DNA of 44,848 nucleotides from an uncultured Neomegalonema sp. (GTDB lineage Bacteria; Pseudomonadota; Alphaproteobacteria; Rhodobacterales; Rhodobacteraceae): assembly GCA_938034615.1 (NCBI GenBank), contig CALHLW010000202.1, positions 1 through 44,848 on the forward strand, given 5' to 3'. Under the pieces are notes generated by a model. It was not told the origin of the DNA and did no database searches. It saw nothing but the letters and a program-made list of their open reading frames with translations. How positions within the stretch are numbered: position 1 is the first letter of the stretch; each line of letters starts with the position of its first letter. The position numbers and the translations under genes are program-made. This document shows positions 18,012 through 26,467 of the stretch, piece by piece.

Positions 18012-18049
18012 GTCTAGTTGACACTTTGAACTGTAAATTTTGTTAGTTC
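18006..18049 (-). promoter_or_regulatory. PpsR/CrtJ-type operator at the crtI start
   Basis: A perfect TGT-N12-ACA palindrome at 18006-18023 covers the crtI start codon (18009-18011). A degenerate second copy (TGT-N12-TTC) lies at 18032-18049, again exactly 8 bp away. The 47-bp bchO-crtI gap is AT-rich and large enough for a promoter, so crtIB can be transcribed separately from bchIDO. Binding directly over the start would block initiation. The weak half suggests lower affinity than the other operators. Confidence 0.65.
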
Positions 18050-18058
18050 AAGCCCTGT

Positions 18059-18946
18059 TCACGTTTTACGCGAACAGATTTCCAGAATGAGCCGCGCGAT
18101 CCGATCCGGTTCGACCTCATGGAGCAGATGGCCGCCCGTCTTGATGATCACCAACTCGGCTGCGTCGATCCGCGCTACCGCATCGTGCGAGTCTTTCGGC
18201 GGGACCATCGGGTCATCGTCGGCGACGATGAAGGTCATGGGCACGGCAAGTTCAGAAAACCGCCGCCGCATCGGTATAAGATCCCAACTCGCCATCATCC
18301 CCAGCGCACCTGCGACATGGGCTGGATTGCGCACGAGCGTCTGATAACATCGCCCACCAATTTGATCGAGCGTCGAGCCGGTACGCGCAATCAACGACTG
18401 CACCATATCGCTCGATGCGGCGCGCCATGCTACGAGCTTGGGGATCATAGGATTAGCAAAGAAGAGCTTGGCGAGTGGCGACAGGACGGCGTTGCCCTCG
18501 ATGGGGGTCAGCGCGCTGTTGATGCCGATGATCAGATCGAAGGAGGCTTGCTCCTCCAACGCCATCTGGATGAGCACCGCTGTTCCCGCTGAATGGCCAA
18601 CGCCGAAGCACGGCTCGATCTCGAGCGCGGTGCAGAGATCACCCAACGCCTTTGCCATTCCGGGCAGCGACAATGCCTCGTCCGAGCGCGCATCCGTGAA
18701 GCCATGTCCCGGCAAGTCCGGAACGATGACCCGGAATGACTTGGCGAGGAGTGGCAGCATCTCGCGAAAAGAATGGGAAGCGGAGCCGGTCCCGTGGATC
18801 AGCAGCAGGGCAGGAGCGTCTTCGGGGCCATCGATCTGCACATGCCAGTTGATTGCGCCTGATCTCACAAACCGGCTCTTTTCAGCATTCGGCCAGTCGC
18901 GCTTAGCGCTTGCCCAATCGGGCCGGGTGCGATTGACCCCGAACAT
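18059..18946 (-). CDS. bchO: Alpha/beta hydrolase BchO (Mg-chelatase associated)
   Basis: This alpha/beta-hydrolase-fold protein of 295 residues has the oxyanion-region motif LLIHGTGSASHSF, the nucleophile elbow VGHSAGTAVLIQMA (Ser nucleophile) and the late acid/histidine region VADDDPMVPP...GGHLLHEVEPDRIA. BchO is always found with bchI and bchD and is thought to assist Mg insertion or remove an ester, but its reaction is not established. A TTG at 18952 overlaps the bchD stop, and the ATG at 18946 follows it by 2 nt. The ATG is chosen here. It is the third gene of a bchI-bchD-bchO operon. Confidence 0.92.
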   Translation of the reverse strand: MFGVNRTRPDWASAKRDWPNAEKSRFVRSGAINWHVQIDGPEDAPALLLIHGTGSASHSFREMLPLLAKSFRVIVPDLPGHGFTDARSDEALSLPGMAKALGDLCTALEIEPCFGVGHSAGTAVLIQMALEEQASFDLIIGINSALTPIEGNAVLSPLAKLFFANPMIPKLVAWRAASSDMVQSLIARTGSTLDQIGGRCYQTLVRNPAHVAGALGMMASWDLIPMRRRFSELAVPMTFIVADDDPMVPPKDSHDAVARIDAAELVIIKTGGHLLHEVEPDRIARLILEICSRKT

Positions 18947-18948
18947 CC

Positions 18949-20706
18949 TCAACTGTCCTGCATATAAGCGGAAACCAGCCGCGAAACCGAAGCGGCGTCC
19001 GCACGGGGCAGGGCGACGTAATCGGCATGGAGAGTCGCGGCGAAGGCGCGGGCGGTTTCTCGGGGGCGGGCGGAAATGTCGATCATCACGACTTGCATCT
19101 CCTGCATCGCCAGTTGTCGGGCCAATCCGGCGACCTCTTCGCGGGATTGTTCGCGGTTCACCGTACCGTCGAGGGCGACATTGCCATTGCCGTCGGTCAT
19201 CATCACCAGCATCGGGGACTGTCCCTCGCGTGCGACGCGCGCGGTCAACTCCAGCGACTTTGCAATTGCGCTCGCCAGTGGCGTCGGCCCCCCGCCCGGC
19301 AGTCTGCCGAGCGCCCGTTTGGCTCGGACCAGCGAGCGGGTCGGCTCCAGCAGGATATCGGCCTCGGCGCCCCGAAAGGCGATCACGGCCACGCTGTCAC
19401 GCCGGATATAGCATTCGCTCAAGAGCAGTTCGACGGCACCCTTCGCCTCGCCTAGCCGCGCCATCGCGGTGGACCCTGATGCATCGACCGCGAAGATCAC
19501 GGTCGTCTCCGAGCGATCCCTGAGCCGCCGATAACGGAAATCCGATTTGCGGATATCGAGACGGCGCGCGGAGGCAACTGTGCCGCGCTCGCGTTTGCGG
19601 ATTACCTGCCATGGGGCAGCGGCGCGCAGGGTCGCCAAGATGTTCGGTTTTGCGCCGGGATAGGGCGCATGGGGCGTGAAGCCGATGGGCCGTCCTCGCC
19701 GTGCCTTGTTCTTATGCGCACCCGATTTGCCCGATGAACGCCCGTTCGCGCCCGCAGTCTGTGCAGGAAGTAGGATCGGAAGCTGCATATTCTTTGCCGC
19801 CTCCGCCGCGATGAGCATGTCCTTCAGCAACTCCAGATCGAGTTCAGCCGGGTCGCTGTTCTCCTCGTCCCCATCATCAGGCGGCTCTGGCGGGGGAGGA
19901 GGGGGTGTGTCGTCCGGGGTCTCTTCCTGCGGTTCTGGGGCCTCTTGCGAAATCATCGACGGGCCGAACACCAATCGGATAGCGGCGGCGGCATGGCAGG
20001 GTTCTACCTGCGGCGATCCGTCGATGGCGGCGACGATGCGGCTGATCATCGACAGCCAGATGGGTGAGCGCATGGATTGCCACCCGGCTTGTGCTGCCGC
20101 CATGGCCAGGGCCGTGAGCAGATCGTCGGAAATCGTCACCGAATCGGGGTCGATCCGGGCGTCACTCGGTAAGGCCAGATCACCCTCTGCGATTCGCCAC
20201 GACACAGACGTAAGGTCGACACGCAGCGCCAGCCTGTCGCCCAAAGCCACAGGCAGTCCCTCGGTTTCGTCCACCCCTTCGTCGAGAGCGACAAGGGTGA
20301 AGCGGGCGGATGAGCTGCCCGAAATGCCCGAGCGCTCAGATTGGATCGAGCCGGTATCCATCGCGCCTGCAATGATTCCGCATAGAGACGGCTCGGCGCG
20401 CTCCGCCATCGCCAGCACAATGACGCCTTCATCCGCGCGAACCAGCAATCCCTCCGACAAGATGGGCCTGCCTTCGGCAAGTGTGCGCGAAAGATCGAGA
20501 TCGCCCAGCAAGCGCCCTTCGTCGACTCCAGGTGAAAACCGGATCAGGGGCGTATCAGACAACGTCTCCTGAAATCGAACGAGCCATGCGTCGCGCACTG
20601 GCCCTGCGCGGGCGCGCAGATGGATTCCGCCGATGCGGTGCCGGGCGATTTCCGCGACCCGAATGGCGAGGAGGGCGTCTTCCCATGCTGCCTCGCTCTC
20701 CGACAT
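18949..20706 (-). CDS. bchD: Magnesium chelatase subunit D
   Basis: This 585-residue subunit has a degenerate AAA+ N-terminal half and an acidic, proline-rich linker with six consecutive prolines at about residues 270-305. Its C-terminal von Willebrand A/integrin-I domain has the MIDAS motif AVDASGSTAMARLGEAKG (DxSxS). With BchI it forms the ATP-driven ring that drives BchH to insert Mg2+ into protoporphyrin IX. The open frame extends 23 codons upstream into bchI; ATG 20706 is chosen because it lies 1 nt after the bchI stop. No bchH is in the window. Confidence 0.94.
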   Translation of the reverse strand: MSESEAAWEDALLAIRVAEIARHRIGGIHLRARAGPVRDAWLVRFQETLSDTPLIRFSPGVDEGRLLGDLDLSRTLAEGRPILSEGLLVRADEGVIVLAMAERAEPSLCGIIAGAMDTGSIQSERSGISGSSSARFTLVALDEGVDETEGLPVALGDRLALRVDLTSVSWRIAEGDLALPSDARIDPDSVTISDDLLTALAMAAAQAGWQSMRSPIWLSMISRIVAAIDGSPQVEPCHAAAAIRLVFGPSMISQEAPEPQEETPDDTPPPPPPEPPDDGDEENSDPAELDLELLKDMLIAAEAAKNMQLPILLPAQTAGANGRSSGKSGAHKNKARRGRPIGFTPHAPYPGAKPNILATLRAAAPWQVIRKRERGTVASARRLDIRKSDFRYRRLRDRSETTVIFAVDASGSTAMARLGEAKGAVELLLSECYIRRDSVAVIAFRGAEADILLEPTRSLVRAKRALGRLPGGGPTPLASAIAKSLELTARVAREGQSPMLVMMTDGNGNVALDGTVNREQSREEVAGLARQLAMQEMQVVMIDISARPRETARAFAATLHADYVALPRADAASVSRLVSAYMQDS

Positions 20707-20707
20707 A

Positions 20708-21730
20708 TCAGCCGTCAATATTGGCGATGGCGCGTTCGATGCGGGCTGTCGATCCGGCTTCATCGAGCGGGTCACGGCGCAGGCGGTGCCTCAATGCGGA
20801 CGGGGCGACGCTGAGAAGATGCGCGCGCGTCACCGCCTTGTCACCATCGAGTGCAGCCCGTGCCCGTGCGGCGCGGATCAGGGTCAGCTCGCCCCGCAAT
20901 CCGTCCACCCCGAGCGCCAGGCAAAGGCGCGCCGCATCGCCCAGAGTCTCGTCAGGAACCGTGAGACTGCCGATGGCCTTCTTTCCTTTGGCAATGCGGC
21001 TGCGCACCTTGGTTTCTTTCGAGTGGTAAGTCTTCGCGAATCCTTCCGGGTCGCGGTCGAAGGCGTCGCGGCGTTTGACTACCTCGACCCTGTCGGCGAT
21101 CTCCGTTGGGGATGCGACCTCGACCGACAGGCCAAACCTATCCAGTAATTGCGGACGCAATTCGCCCTCTTCAGGGTTGCCACTGCCGACCAGAACGAAT
21201 CGGGCAGCGTGGCGGATGCTCAGACCCTCCCGCTCGACCACGTTCACACCTGACGCGGCAACATCGAGCAGTAAATCAACGAGGTGATCCTCAAGCAGAT
21301 TGGCCTCATCGATATAGAGAAACCCGCGATTGGCCGCCGCGAGCAAACCCGGCTCAAAGGACTTCTCGCCCGATACCAAGGCCTTCTCAAGATCGAGCGA
21401 CCCGACGACCCGATCCTCGCTGGCACCGAGAGGCAGATCGATGACCGGCGTTTGAACCTTTTTCCGCTTGGGAGTGCCTTTGGCCAGTTGGGCTTGGCAT
21501 GGTTCGCACTGCCCGTCGGGGGCATCCGGGTCGCAGTTGAATCGGCAACCGGGCAGCACGTCGATCTTGGGCAACAGGCCAGCGAGAGCGCGTACGGCGG
21601 TCGATTTGCCCGTGCCGCGATGCCCGAAGACGAGAACGCCACCGAGGCTCGGCTCGACCGCCGCCATCAGCAGGGCCTCGCGCATTTCGATTTGTCCGAC
21701 GATGGCGGAAAATGGGAAGGGCAAAGACAT
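20708..21730 (-). CDS. bchI: Magnesium chelatase ATPase subunit I
   Basis: This 340-residue AAA+ ATPase has Walker A GHRGTGKS at residues 36-43, Walker B GFLYIDEANLL, sensor/arginine-finger region VLVGSGNPEEGELRPQLLDRFG and four cysteines in the insertion CRFNCDPDAPDGQCEPCQ, as usual for BchI. It hydrolyses ATP to power Mg insertion into protoporphyrin IX with BchD and BchH. It heads the bchIDO operon. crtA, which usually precedes bchI in Rhodobacter-type clusters, is missing. Its upstream region holds a perfect tandem PpsR-type operator shared with divergent dxs. Confidence 0.96.
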   Translation of the reverse strand: MSLPFPFSAIVGQIEMREALLMAAVEPSLGGVLVFGHRGTGKSTAVRALAGLLPKIDVLPGCRFNCDPDAPDGQCEPCQAQLAKGTPKRKKVQTPVIDLPLGASEDRVVGSLDLEKALVSGEKSFEPGLLAAANRGFLYIDEANLLEDHLVDLLLDVAASGVNVVEREGLSIRHAARFVLVGSGNPEEGELRPQLLDRFGLSVEVASPTEIADRVEVVKRRDAFDRDPEGFAKTYHSKETKVRSRIAKGKKAIGSLTVPDETLGDAARLCLALGVDGLRGELTLIRAARARAALDGDKAVTRAHLLSVAPSALRHRLRRDPLDEAGSTARIERAIANIDG

Positions 21731-21871
21731 GATTTCCTAGCATGAGGTTCGTGCCCGTAAGGGTGTGCGATGCTCTGCAATAATGCAATCGCCTGGTGGA
21801 CGGAAAGTGCGGTTGCTGTTTGACGGGCGAAGGCCAATGACCCCTTCCTTATGCACACCCGGATCGAAAAG

Positions 21872-21915
21872 TGTAAAATTTAGTTTACAAATTTGATTGT
21901 CACATGAATGATACA
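21872..21915. promoter_or_regulatory. Perfect tandem PpsR/CrtJ operator between bchI and dxs
   Basis: Two exact TGT-N12-ACA palindromes lie at 21872-21889 and 21898-21915, separated by exactly 8 bp, in the 251-bp space between divergent bchI and dxs. The first is highly symmetric (TGTAAA and TTTACA arms). The second ends 66 bp before the dxs start and the first begins 141 bp before bchI. The rest of the gap holds a possible dxs leader hairpin and no further gene. The arrangement puts dxs in the predicted PpsR regulon. Confidence 0.85.
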
Positions 21916-21928
21916 TCCATGGAAAAAC

Positions 21929-21967
21929 GCTGAGGATACGAAGTTCCGATCTCAGGAACGGCTCAGC
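21929..21967 (+). promoter_or_regulatory. Possible hairpin in the dxs leader
   Basis: GCTGAG (21929-21934) pairs with CTCAGC (21962-21967), and inside it GTTCC (21943-21947) pairs with GGAAC (21955-21959). The structure ends 1-2 nt before the GGGGAG ribosome-binding site of dxs. It is not a terminator, as it lacks a T-tract. It could modulate translation or mRNA stability. No known riboswitch is recognised. Confidence 0.35.
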
Positions 21968-21981
21968 CGGGGAGTATCGAT

Positions 21982-23847
21982 ATGCTGGATCAGGCCTACG
22001 ACTTTCAAGCGACGACTACCCTGCTCGATAAGCTCGATCTACCCTGCGATCTCAAAAGATTGATGCCTGAAGAACTCTTGGCTCTCACATCTGAACTCCG
22101 TACCGAATTGATCGAAACCGTGTCGCAGACGGGTGGCCATCTCGGTGCCGGTCTCGGTGTCGTCGAACTGACCGTCGCGTTGCACACGGTCTTTGAGTCG
22201 CCGAAGGATCGTCTGCTGTGGGATGTCAGTCACCAATGCTACCCCCATAAAATTCTCACCGGACGGCGCGAGGAAATGGCGTCGATCCGGCAGGACGGTG
22301 GCATATCCGGGTTCACTAACAGAACTGAAAGCGCTCACGACCCCTTCGGCGCTGCCCATTCTTCGACGGCGATTTCGGCTGGCCTTGGCTTTGCTACTGC
22401 GCGCGATCTGAGCGGCGAGGATGGCGAAGTCGTCTGTGTAGTCGGCGACGGCGCAATGTCTGCGGGACTCGCGTTCGAGGCGTTGAACAATGCGGGCGTT
22501 TCGGGTCGGCGGATGTTCGTGATCCTGAACGATAACGACATGTCGATTGCGGGGCCGGTCGGTGCCTTGTCCGACCACCTCACTGATTTGCGTGGGCAGC
22601 CGTATCGCGAAGGCGGCGATGCGGGCACGTTGTTCGAGAACCTCGGATTCGAATATGTCGGGCCGGTTGATGGACATGATTTGCATGGTCTTGTGACGCT
22701 GCTGCGCGACTTGAAGAAAACGGCGACCGGACCGGTGCTGATCCACGCGATCACCCGGAAGGGCGCGGGATATGCTCCCGCCGAAAATGCTGCCGACAAA
22801 TACCACGGTGTCTCGAAATTCGATGCGTTGACGGGCGAGCAGAAGAAATCGGCTCCCGGCGCGCCGAGCTACACGAAAGTCTTCGGTACGACCCTCGTGG
22901 ATGAGGCCGAACGGGACGAACGGATTATCGCGATCACCGCCGCGATGCCCTCGGGTACGGGTGTCGATATCTTCGCCAATCATTTTCCCGACCGCGCCTT
23001 CGATGTCGGCATTGCCGAGCAACATGCCGTGACCTTCGCGGCGGGATTGGCTGCTGCCGGGAAACGACCCTTTTGCGCGATCTACTCGACGTTCCTGCAA
23101 CGGGGATACGACCAGATCGTCCATGACGTCGCCTTGCAGGGCTTGCCCGTCCGCTTCGCCATCGACCGCGCCGGTCTCGTGGGGGCGGATGGCCCGACCC
23201 ATGCCGGGTCTTTCGACCTCGTTTATCTGACCAGCCTGCCGGGGTTCGTCGTGATGGCGCCCGCCGATGAGGCGGAGCTTCGCCACATGGTTGCGACAGC
23301 GGTTGGCTATGATGATGGCCCGAGCGCAATCCGGTACCCGCGCGGGTCGGGCACTGGGGTTGCCCTGCCAGAAACGGGAGCGCCGCTTGAGATCGGCAAG
23401 GGCCGGATCGTCAAATCGGGCCGCACCGTCGCGCTGCTCTCCCTCGGCACGCGGCTGGAGGAATGCTTGATCGCGGCGGAACGGCTGGATGCGATGGGAT
23501 TGTCCACGACGGTTGCCGATGCCCGCTTCGCCAAGCCACTCGACAAATCGCTCGTAACATCCCTCGCCAGCGAGCACGATCTTCTCATCACAATCGAGGA
23601 AGGCGCGGCTGGAGGCTTCGGATCGAGTGTCATGAACCTGCTGTCCGAAGAGGGTTTGCTGGACGGACAGTGTAAGGTCAGATCGATGACGCTTCCGGAT
23701 GATTTCATCCCCCATGGAAGCGTCGATGAGATGTATCGCCAGGCCCGACTCACCTCCAAGGATATCGTCGAAACAGTTCATACGGCGCTCGAAAGTCAAA
23801 AAATATCTTTCGCTGCACCTGCTAACAGCATAGCCGGTAGAGTCTGA
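21982..23847 (+). CDS. dxs: 1-deoxy-D-xylulose-5-phosphate synthase
   Basis: This 621-residue thiamine-diphosphate enzyme condenses pyruvate and glyceraldehyde-3-phosphate, the entry step of the MEP pathway that supplies IPP for carotenoids, phytol and quinones. The N-terminal [20 protein letters not shown] region and the TPP motif [20 protein letters not shown] are present. The transketolase-like [18 protein letters not shown] holds the catalytic glutamate, and the C-terminal domain has [19 protein letters not shown] lies 7 nt before the ATG. This copy sits inside the photosynthesis cluster, divergent from bchI and behind a PpsR-type operator. It may be a second, photosynthesis-dedicated dxs, which needs the whole genome to decide. 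Confidence 0.95.
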   Translation: MLDQAYDFQATTTLLDKLDLPCDLKRLMPEELLALTSELRTELIETVSQTGGHLGAGLGVVELTVALHTVFESPKDRLLWDVSHQCYPHKILTGRREEMASIRQDGGISGFTNRTESAHDPFGAAHSSTAISAGLGFATARDLSGEDGEVVCVVGDGAMSAGLAFEALNNAGVSGRRMFVILNDNDMSIAGPVGALSDHLTDLRGQPYREGGDAGTLFENLGFEYVGPVDGHDLHGLVTLLRDLKKTATGPVLIHAITRKGAGYAPAENAADKYHGVSKFDALTGEQKKSAPGAPSYTKVFGTTLVDEAERDERIIAITAAMPSGTGVDIFANHFPDRAFDVGIAEQHAVTFAAGLAAAGKRPFCAIYSTFLQRGYDQIVHDVALQGLPVRFAIDRAGLVGADGPTHAGSFDLVYLTSLPGFVVMAPADEAELRHMVATAVGYDDGPSAIRYPRGSGTGVALPETGAPLEIGKGRIVKSGRTVALLSLGTRLEECLIAAERLDAMGLSTTVADARFAKPLDKSLVTSLASEHDLLITIEEGAAGGFGSSVMNLLSEEGLLDGQCKVRSMTLPDDFIPHGSVDEMYRQARLTSKDIVETVHTALESQKISFAAPANSIAGRV

Positions 23848-23986
23848 GAATATTTGTGAAAACAATAGATTGTAGCGTAATAATGCAGAAATACTTTTCT
23901 GGCTCTTGCCCCTCGCACACTTTGCGCTCTCGGAGTAATCTCTCTTGTCTTAGGGGGCTACTTCGCGCGATTTCAAGAGAGTCTGC

Positions 23987-24862
23987 ATGTCGAATTTCGA
24001 TAAAGTCGAGATTGGGTCTGACCAGAGCGCCGCTGGATGGAGCGATGCTGCGCTTCCAGAGGAGTGTGCGGACTCTTTCGATCCGAAATTCATCCTTGCG
24101 CGTGCCGTGCGCTCAGAAGTCGTTACTCGCTTGAAAGCCGAGCGCGCAGCCCGGCTCGGGAATGACCCGGTGGCAATTTTCGGGCAGGAGCATCGCGAGG
24201 AATTTCTCGATGCCATGTTGTCGGATGATCGCAACGCTTTCGATGCCGCCGTAGACCGGATGGATCTTAAACAGAAGCCATTTACGGAAACGCTCAGGGA
24301 GCTGATTACACCGACGCTCGATGATCTCGGCCAGATGTGGCGTGACGACCGGGCCAGCTTTATGGAAGTCACTCTTGCGACTTGCCGTGTCCAGACATTC
24401 GTGTGCGAAAAGCTCGGTGCGACGGCGAAACGGGATCGCTCCGGTGAAGTGCATGGCAGCATCGCGTTCGCCCGCCCTGCCGGTGAAAGCCATACGCTCG
24501 GGCTGACCGTCGTGACGGAGTGTTTTCGTATCGACGGCTGGGACGTCATGGGCGGTGTCGATCTGGAAGTTGGTGACGATCTGTGGTCGCTCGTGAGCGA
24601 GAAGCATATCGACGTTCTGGGATTTACTGTCGGATCGGCGATGCAGGTCGCCCCTGTGGCAGAAGCCATTGAAAAAGCGAAGCGTCTGTCACGCAATCCG
24701 AACTTGGTCATCGGTGTCGGCGGATATTGCGTTATTTCGGACCCTGATGCCGTGAAAGGGCTTGGCGCGGACTTCATCGCCATCGATGCTCTCGACGCCA
24801 TCGATACTGCGGCCTCTCTTCTCGGTGATCGAAAATTGAAGGGCTGGAGCAACTCGTCCTGA
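23987..24862 (+). CDS. ppaA: PpaA/AerR-like B12-binding-domain regulator
   Basis: This 291-residue soluble protein has a helical-bundle region (about residues 95-145: ITPTLDDLGQMWRDDRASFMEVTLATCRVQ) like the helix bundle in front of B12 domains of MerR/CarH-type regulators. A Rossmann-like cobalamin-binding domain follows (about 155-280). PAGESHTLGL has histidine 169 in a variant of the DxHxxG cobalamin motif, and GVGGYCVISDPDAVKGLGADF matches the later loop. In Rhodobacter, AerR/PpaA is an antirepressor that binds B12 and acts on CrtJ/PpsR. It follows dxs by 139 nt and ends at a strong terminator. The usual neighbour ppsR is absent here. The class is clear; the exact orthology is inferred. 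Confidence 0.82.
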   Translation: MSNFDKVEIGSDQSAAGWSDAALPEECADSFDPKFILARAVRSEVVTRLKAERAARLGNDPVAIFGQEHREEFLDAMLSDDRNAFDAAVDRMDLKQKPFTETLRELITPTLDDLGQMWRDDRASFMEVTLATCRVQTFVCEKLGATAKRDRSGEVHGSIAFARPAGESHTLGLTVVTECFRIDGWDVMGGVDLEVGDDLWSLVSEKHIDVLGFTVGSAMQVAPVAEAIEKAKRLSRNPNLVIGVGGYCVISDPDAVKGLGADFIAIDALDAIDTAASLLGDRKLKGWSNSS

Positions 24863-24891
24863 TCTGAGAATGTCCCAATGCGACTGAATAG

Positions 24892-24935
24892 AGTCCTGAA
24901 ACGCATCGAAGAATGTGTGTTTCAGGACTTTTTTT
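24892..24935 (+). terminator. Rho-independent terminator after ppaA
   Basis: AGTCCTGAAAC at 24892-24902 pairs perfectly with GTTTCAGGACT at 24919-24929, an 11-bp stem with a 16-nt loop, and runs directly into a T-tract to 24935. It lies 29 nt after the ppaA stop and closes the plus-strand dxs-ppaA unit. The adjacent minus-strand gene stops at 24969, beyond the structure. Confidence 0.9.
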
Positions 24936-24968
24936 ACGGCAAAACCGGATCGTGTTTGAGTGTGAGCG

Positions 24969-25802
24969 CTACCAGTTGAACAATGCACCACCAACCGCCG
25001 TCATGAACGCGGCGGCAATGCTTGCGAAGATCAGCCCGTCGAAATTATCGATCACGGCACCGCGCCCCAGAAACAGCGATCCGGACGGGCCACCACCGAT
25101 CCGTTCTCTGACATAGTTCGTCACGACCGCCGCAAAAAGAACGGCGGTTGCAAGGGCGATGCTGGCCAGTGCGATCCAGAATATGTTGCCATCGCGGTAG
25201 AAGGCCCCGACCACGACGCCGGCTACAGCGCCACAAACGAGGCTGAAGCATACCTCGATCACTGAGTTATCGGCATCGGCGTCATAGGCATCGGCTCTGG
25301 CGACATAGTCTCTGATGAAACCGCTTCCGAGTTCCGTCGCCACCACGACGAAGATGACCCATGCGGATAGTGCAAGACCATGCTCCGGCGTGTCTCGCAA
25401 AGAGACGAAACATGCCCCGGCGACGCCGACCAGTAAAAGGCCTGCTGCAGTTGAGCTAATGCCATCGGTTTTCTTCGGCGAGAGCATCAGGAAGAACGCG
25501 ACTGCGAGGGCCGCGACCGAAAGTCCGCCCGCTAGTCCGACTGCGAAAGTCGTGAAAGCAGGAAGGGCAGCCGCCGCAAGCGCGACCCCGGCAATCGGTT
25601 CATCGAAGTCTCGCTGACCGGTTGCCATTCGAAACCACTCGTAGCCCATGGCAGAGCAAGCCGCCGATGTGAGAATTGCCGTGGCGCCGACACCGAAACC
25701 GAGGAAGACCAGAGCAATGATCGCGACGATAATGAAGAAGAGGACGCGATCACCGATTTCGAGATTATAGCCGCTGCGGGCGGTGGGTGGTTGCGAGTTC
25801 AT
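24969..25802 (-). CDS. Degenerate CdsA-like (phosphatidate cytidylyltransferase fold) membrane protein
   Basis: This 277-residue protein has eight or so hydrophobic helices. Its C-terminal block ERIGGGPSGSLFLGRGAVIDNFDGLIFA follows the layout of the CdsA signature (S-x-x-KR..KD..PGHGG..DR.D), including the closing DGLIFA seen in alphaproteobacterial CdsA. However, KR reads ER, the KD is absent, HGG reads GRG and DR reads DN. The earlier DIGAY-type motif reads TELGSGF. If it is a CdsA homologue, catalysis of CDP-diacylglycerol formation is doubtful. The ATG at 25802 has GAGG 7 nt upstream. An alternative is an unrelated polytopic protein. It lies on the edge of the photosynthesis cluster, convergent with ppaA. 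Confidence 0.5.
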   Translation of the reverse strand: MNSQPPTARSGYNLEIGDRVLFFIIVAIIALVFLGFGVGATAILTSAACSAMGYEWFRMATGQRDFDEPIAGVALAAAALPAFTTFAVGLAGGLSVAALAVAFFLMLSPKKTDGISSTAAGLLLVGVAGACFVSLRDTPEHGLALSAWVIFVVVATELGSGFIRDYVARADAYDADADNSVIEVCFSLVCGAVAGVVVGAFYRDGNIFWIALASIALATAVLFAAVVTNYVRERIGGGPSGSLFLGRGAVIDNFDGLIFASIAAAFMTAVGGALFNW

Positions 25803-25999
25803 TTCAAAACCTCTTCCAAAGTCCAGCCGTCGATGGTTCAAAGTACCACCTGCCAGTCGCCTCCTAATATAGAGTCGACAGCCGCTTTTGACGATACGCC
25901 ATTTTCGATACAGGGGCCACCGTACGGTAATGCTGAATTCTCGACATCGGGGATGACCGATTCACGCGCCAATGATTGCACTTTTGGGGAGGAAGACGG

Positions 26000-26467
26000 A
26001 TGAGCGAAATGGAAGCCGGAATTGTCGGATCACAACGCGGCATGGATGATATAAGCTGGAACATTCTTGGCCAGACCTATGTACCCAAGCAGCATACCGC
26101 CGACTCCTTCTCATGGCACGCTACCCTACCACCGGGGACGTTCGTGCCGCCGCATATCCATCCCGATCAGGATGAATTTCTCTACATTCTCGAAGGGCGG
26201 TTCGACTTTGTGCTCGACGGGAACGAGGTGGTCGGCGAGCCCGGCGACCTGGTCACGCTGCCGCGCGGCATCCCGCATGGGATCTTCAACAAGACGGACA
26301 GCACCATCAAGACGCTGTTCTGGGTCACGCCGTCCGGCAAGCTCTATGATCTGTTCTGGGCGCTGCATAATCTCGGCCCCGGTGCGGACCCGGCTGAAGT
26401 CGTGGCGATCTCGGCGGCCCACGCCATCGACTTTCTGCCCCCACCCGAAGCGGACGGAGACACATAA
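26000..26467 (+). CDS. Cupin-domain protein
   Basis: This 155-residue, single-domain cupin has motif 1 PPHIHPDQDEFLYILEGRFDF (GxxxxHxHxxxxExxxxxxG pattern, about residues 49-69) and motif 2 PGDLVTLPRGIPHGIFN (about 83-99). It thus retains the two histidines and glutamate of motif 1 and the histidine of motif 2, so a bound metal is likely. GGAGGA lies just before the chosen ATG at 26000. A longer frame from 25976 has no such signal. The TAA stop overlaps the ATG of the FAD monooxygenase (TAATG), so the two work together. It could be a small dioxygenase, isomerase or sensor for the pathway substrate. The specific role is unknown. Confidence 0.85.
   Translation: MSEMEAGIVGSQRGMDDISWNILGQTYVPKQHTADSFSWHATLPPGTFVPPHIHPDQDEFLYILEGRFDFVLDGNEVVGEPGDLVTLPRGIPHGIFNKTDSTIKTLFWVTPSGKLYDLFWALHNLGPGADPAEVVAISAAHAIDFLPPPEADGDT

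Noticed and set aside
22039-23865. A 608-codon minus-strand frame over dxs
   Set aside because: The plus-strand frame is an unmistakable DXS with cofactor motifs. The antisense product has no domain.
25433-25480. SPKKT in the CdsA-like protein, resembling the CdsA SPKKTWEG motif
   Set aside because: It lies upstream of the region that aligns in order with the CdsA motifs and lacks the following WEG, so it was not used as evidence.
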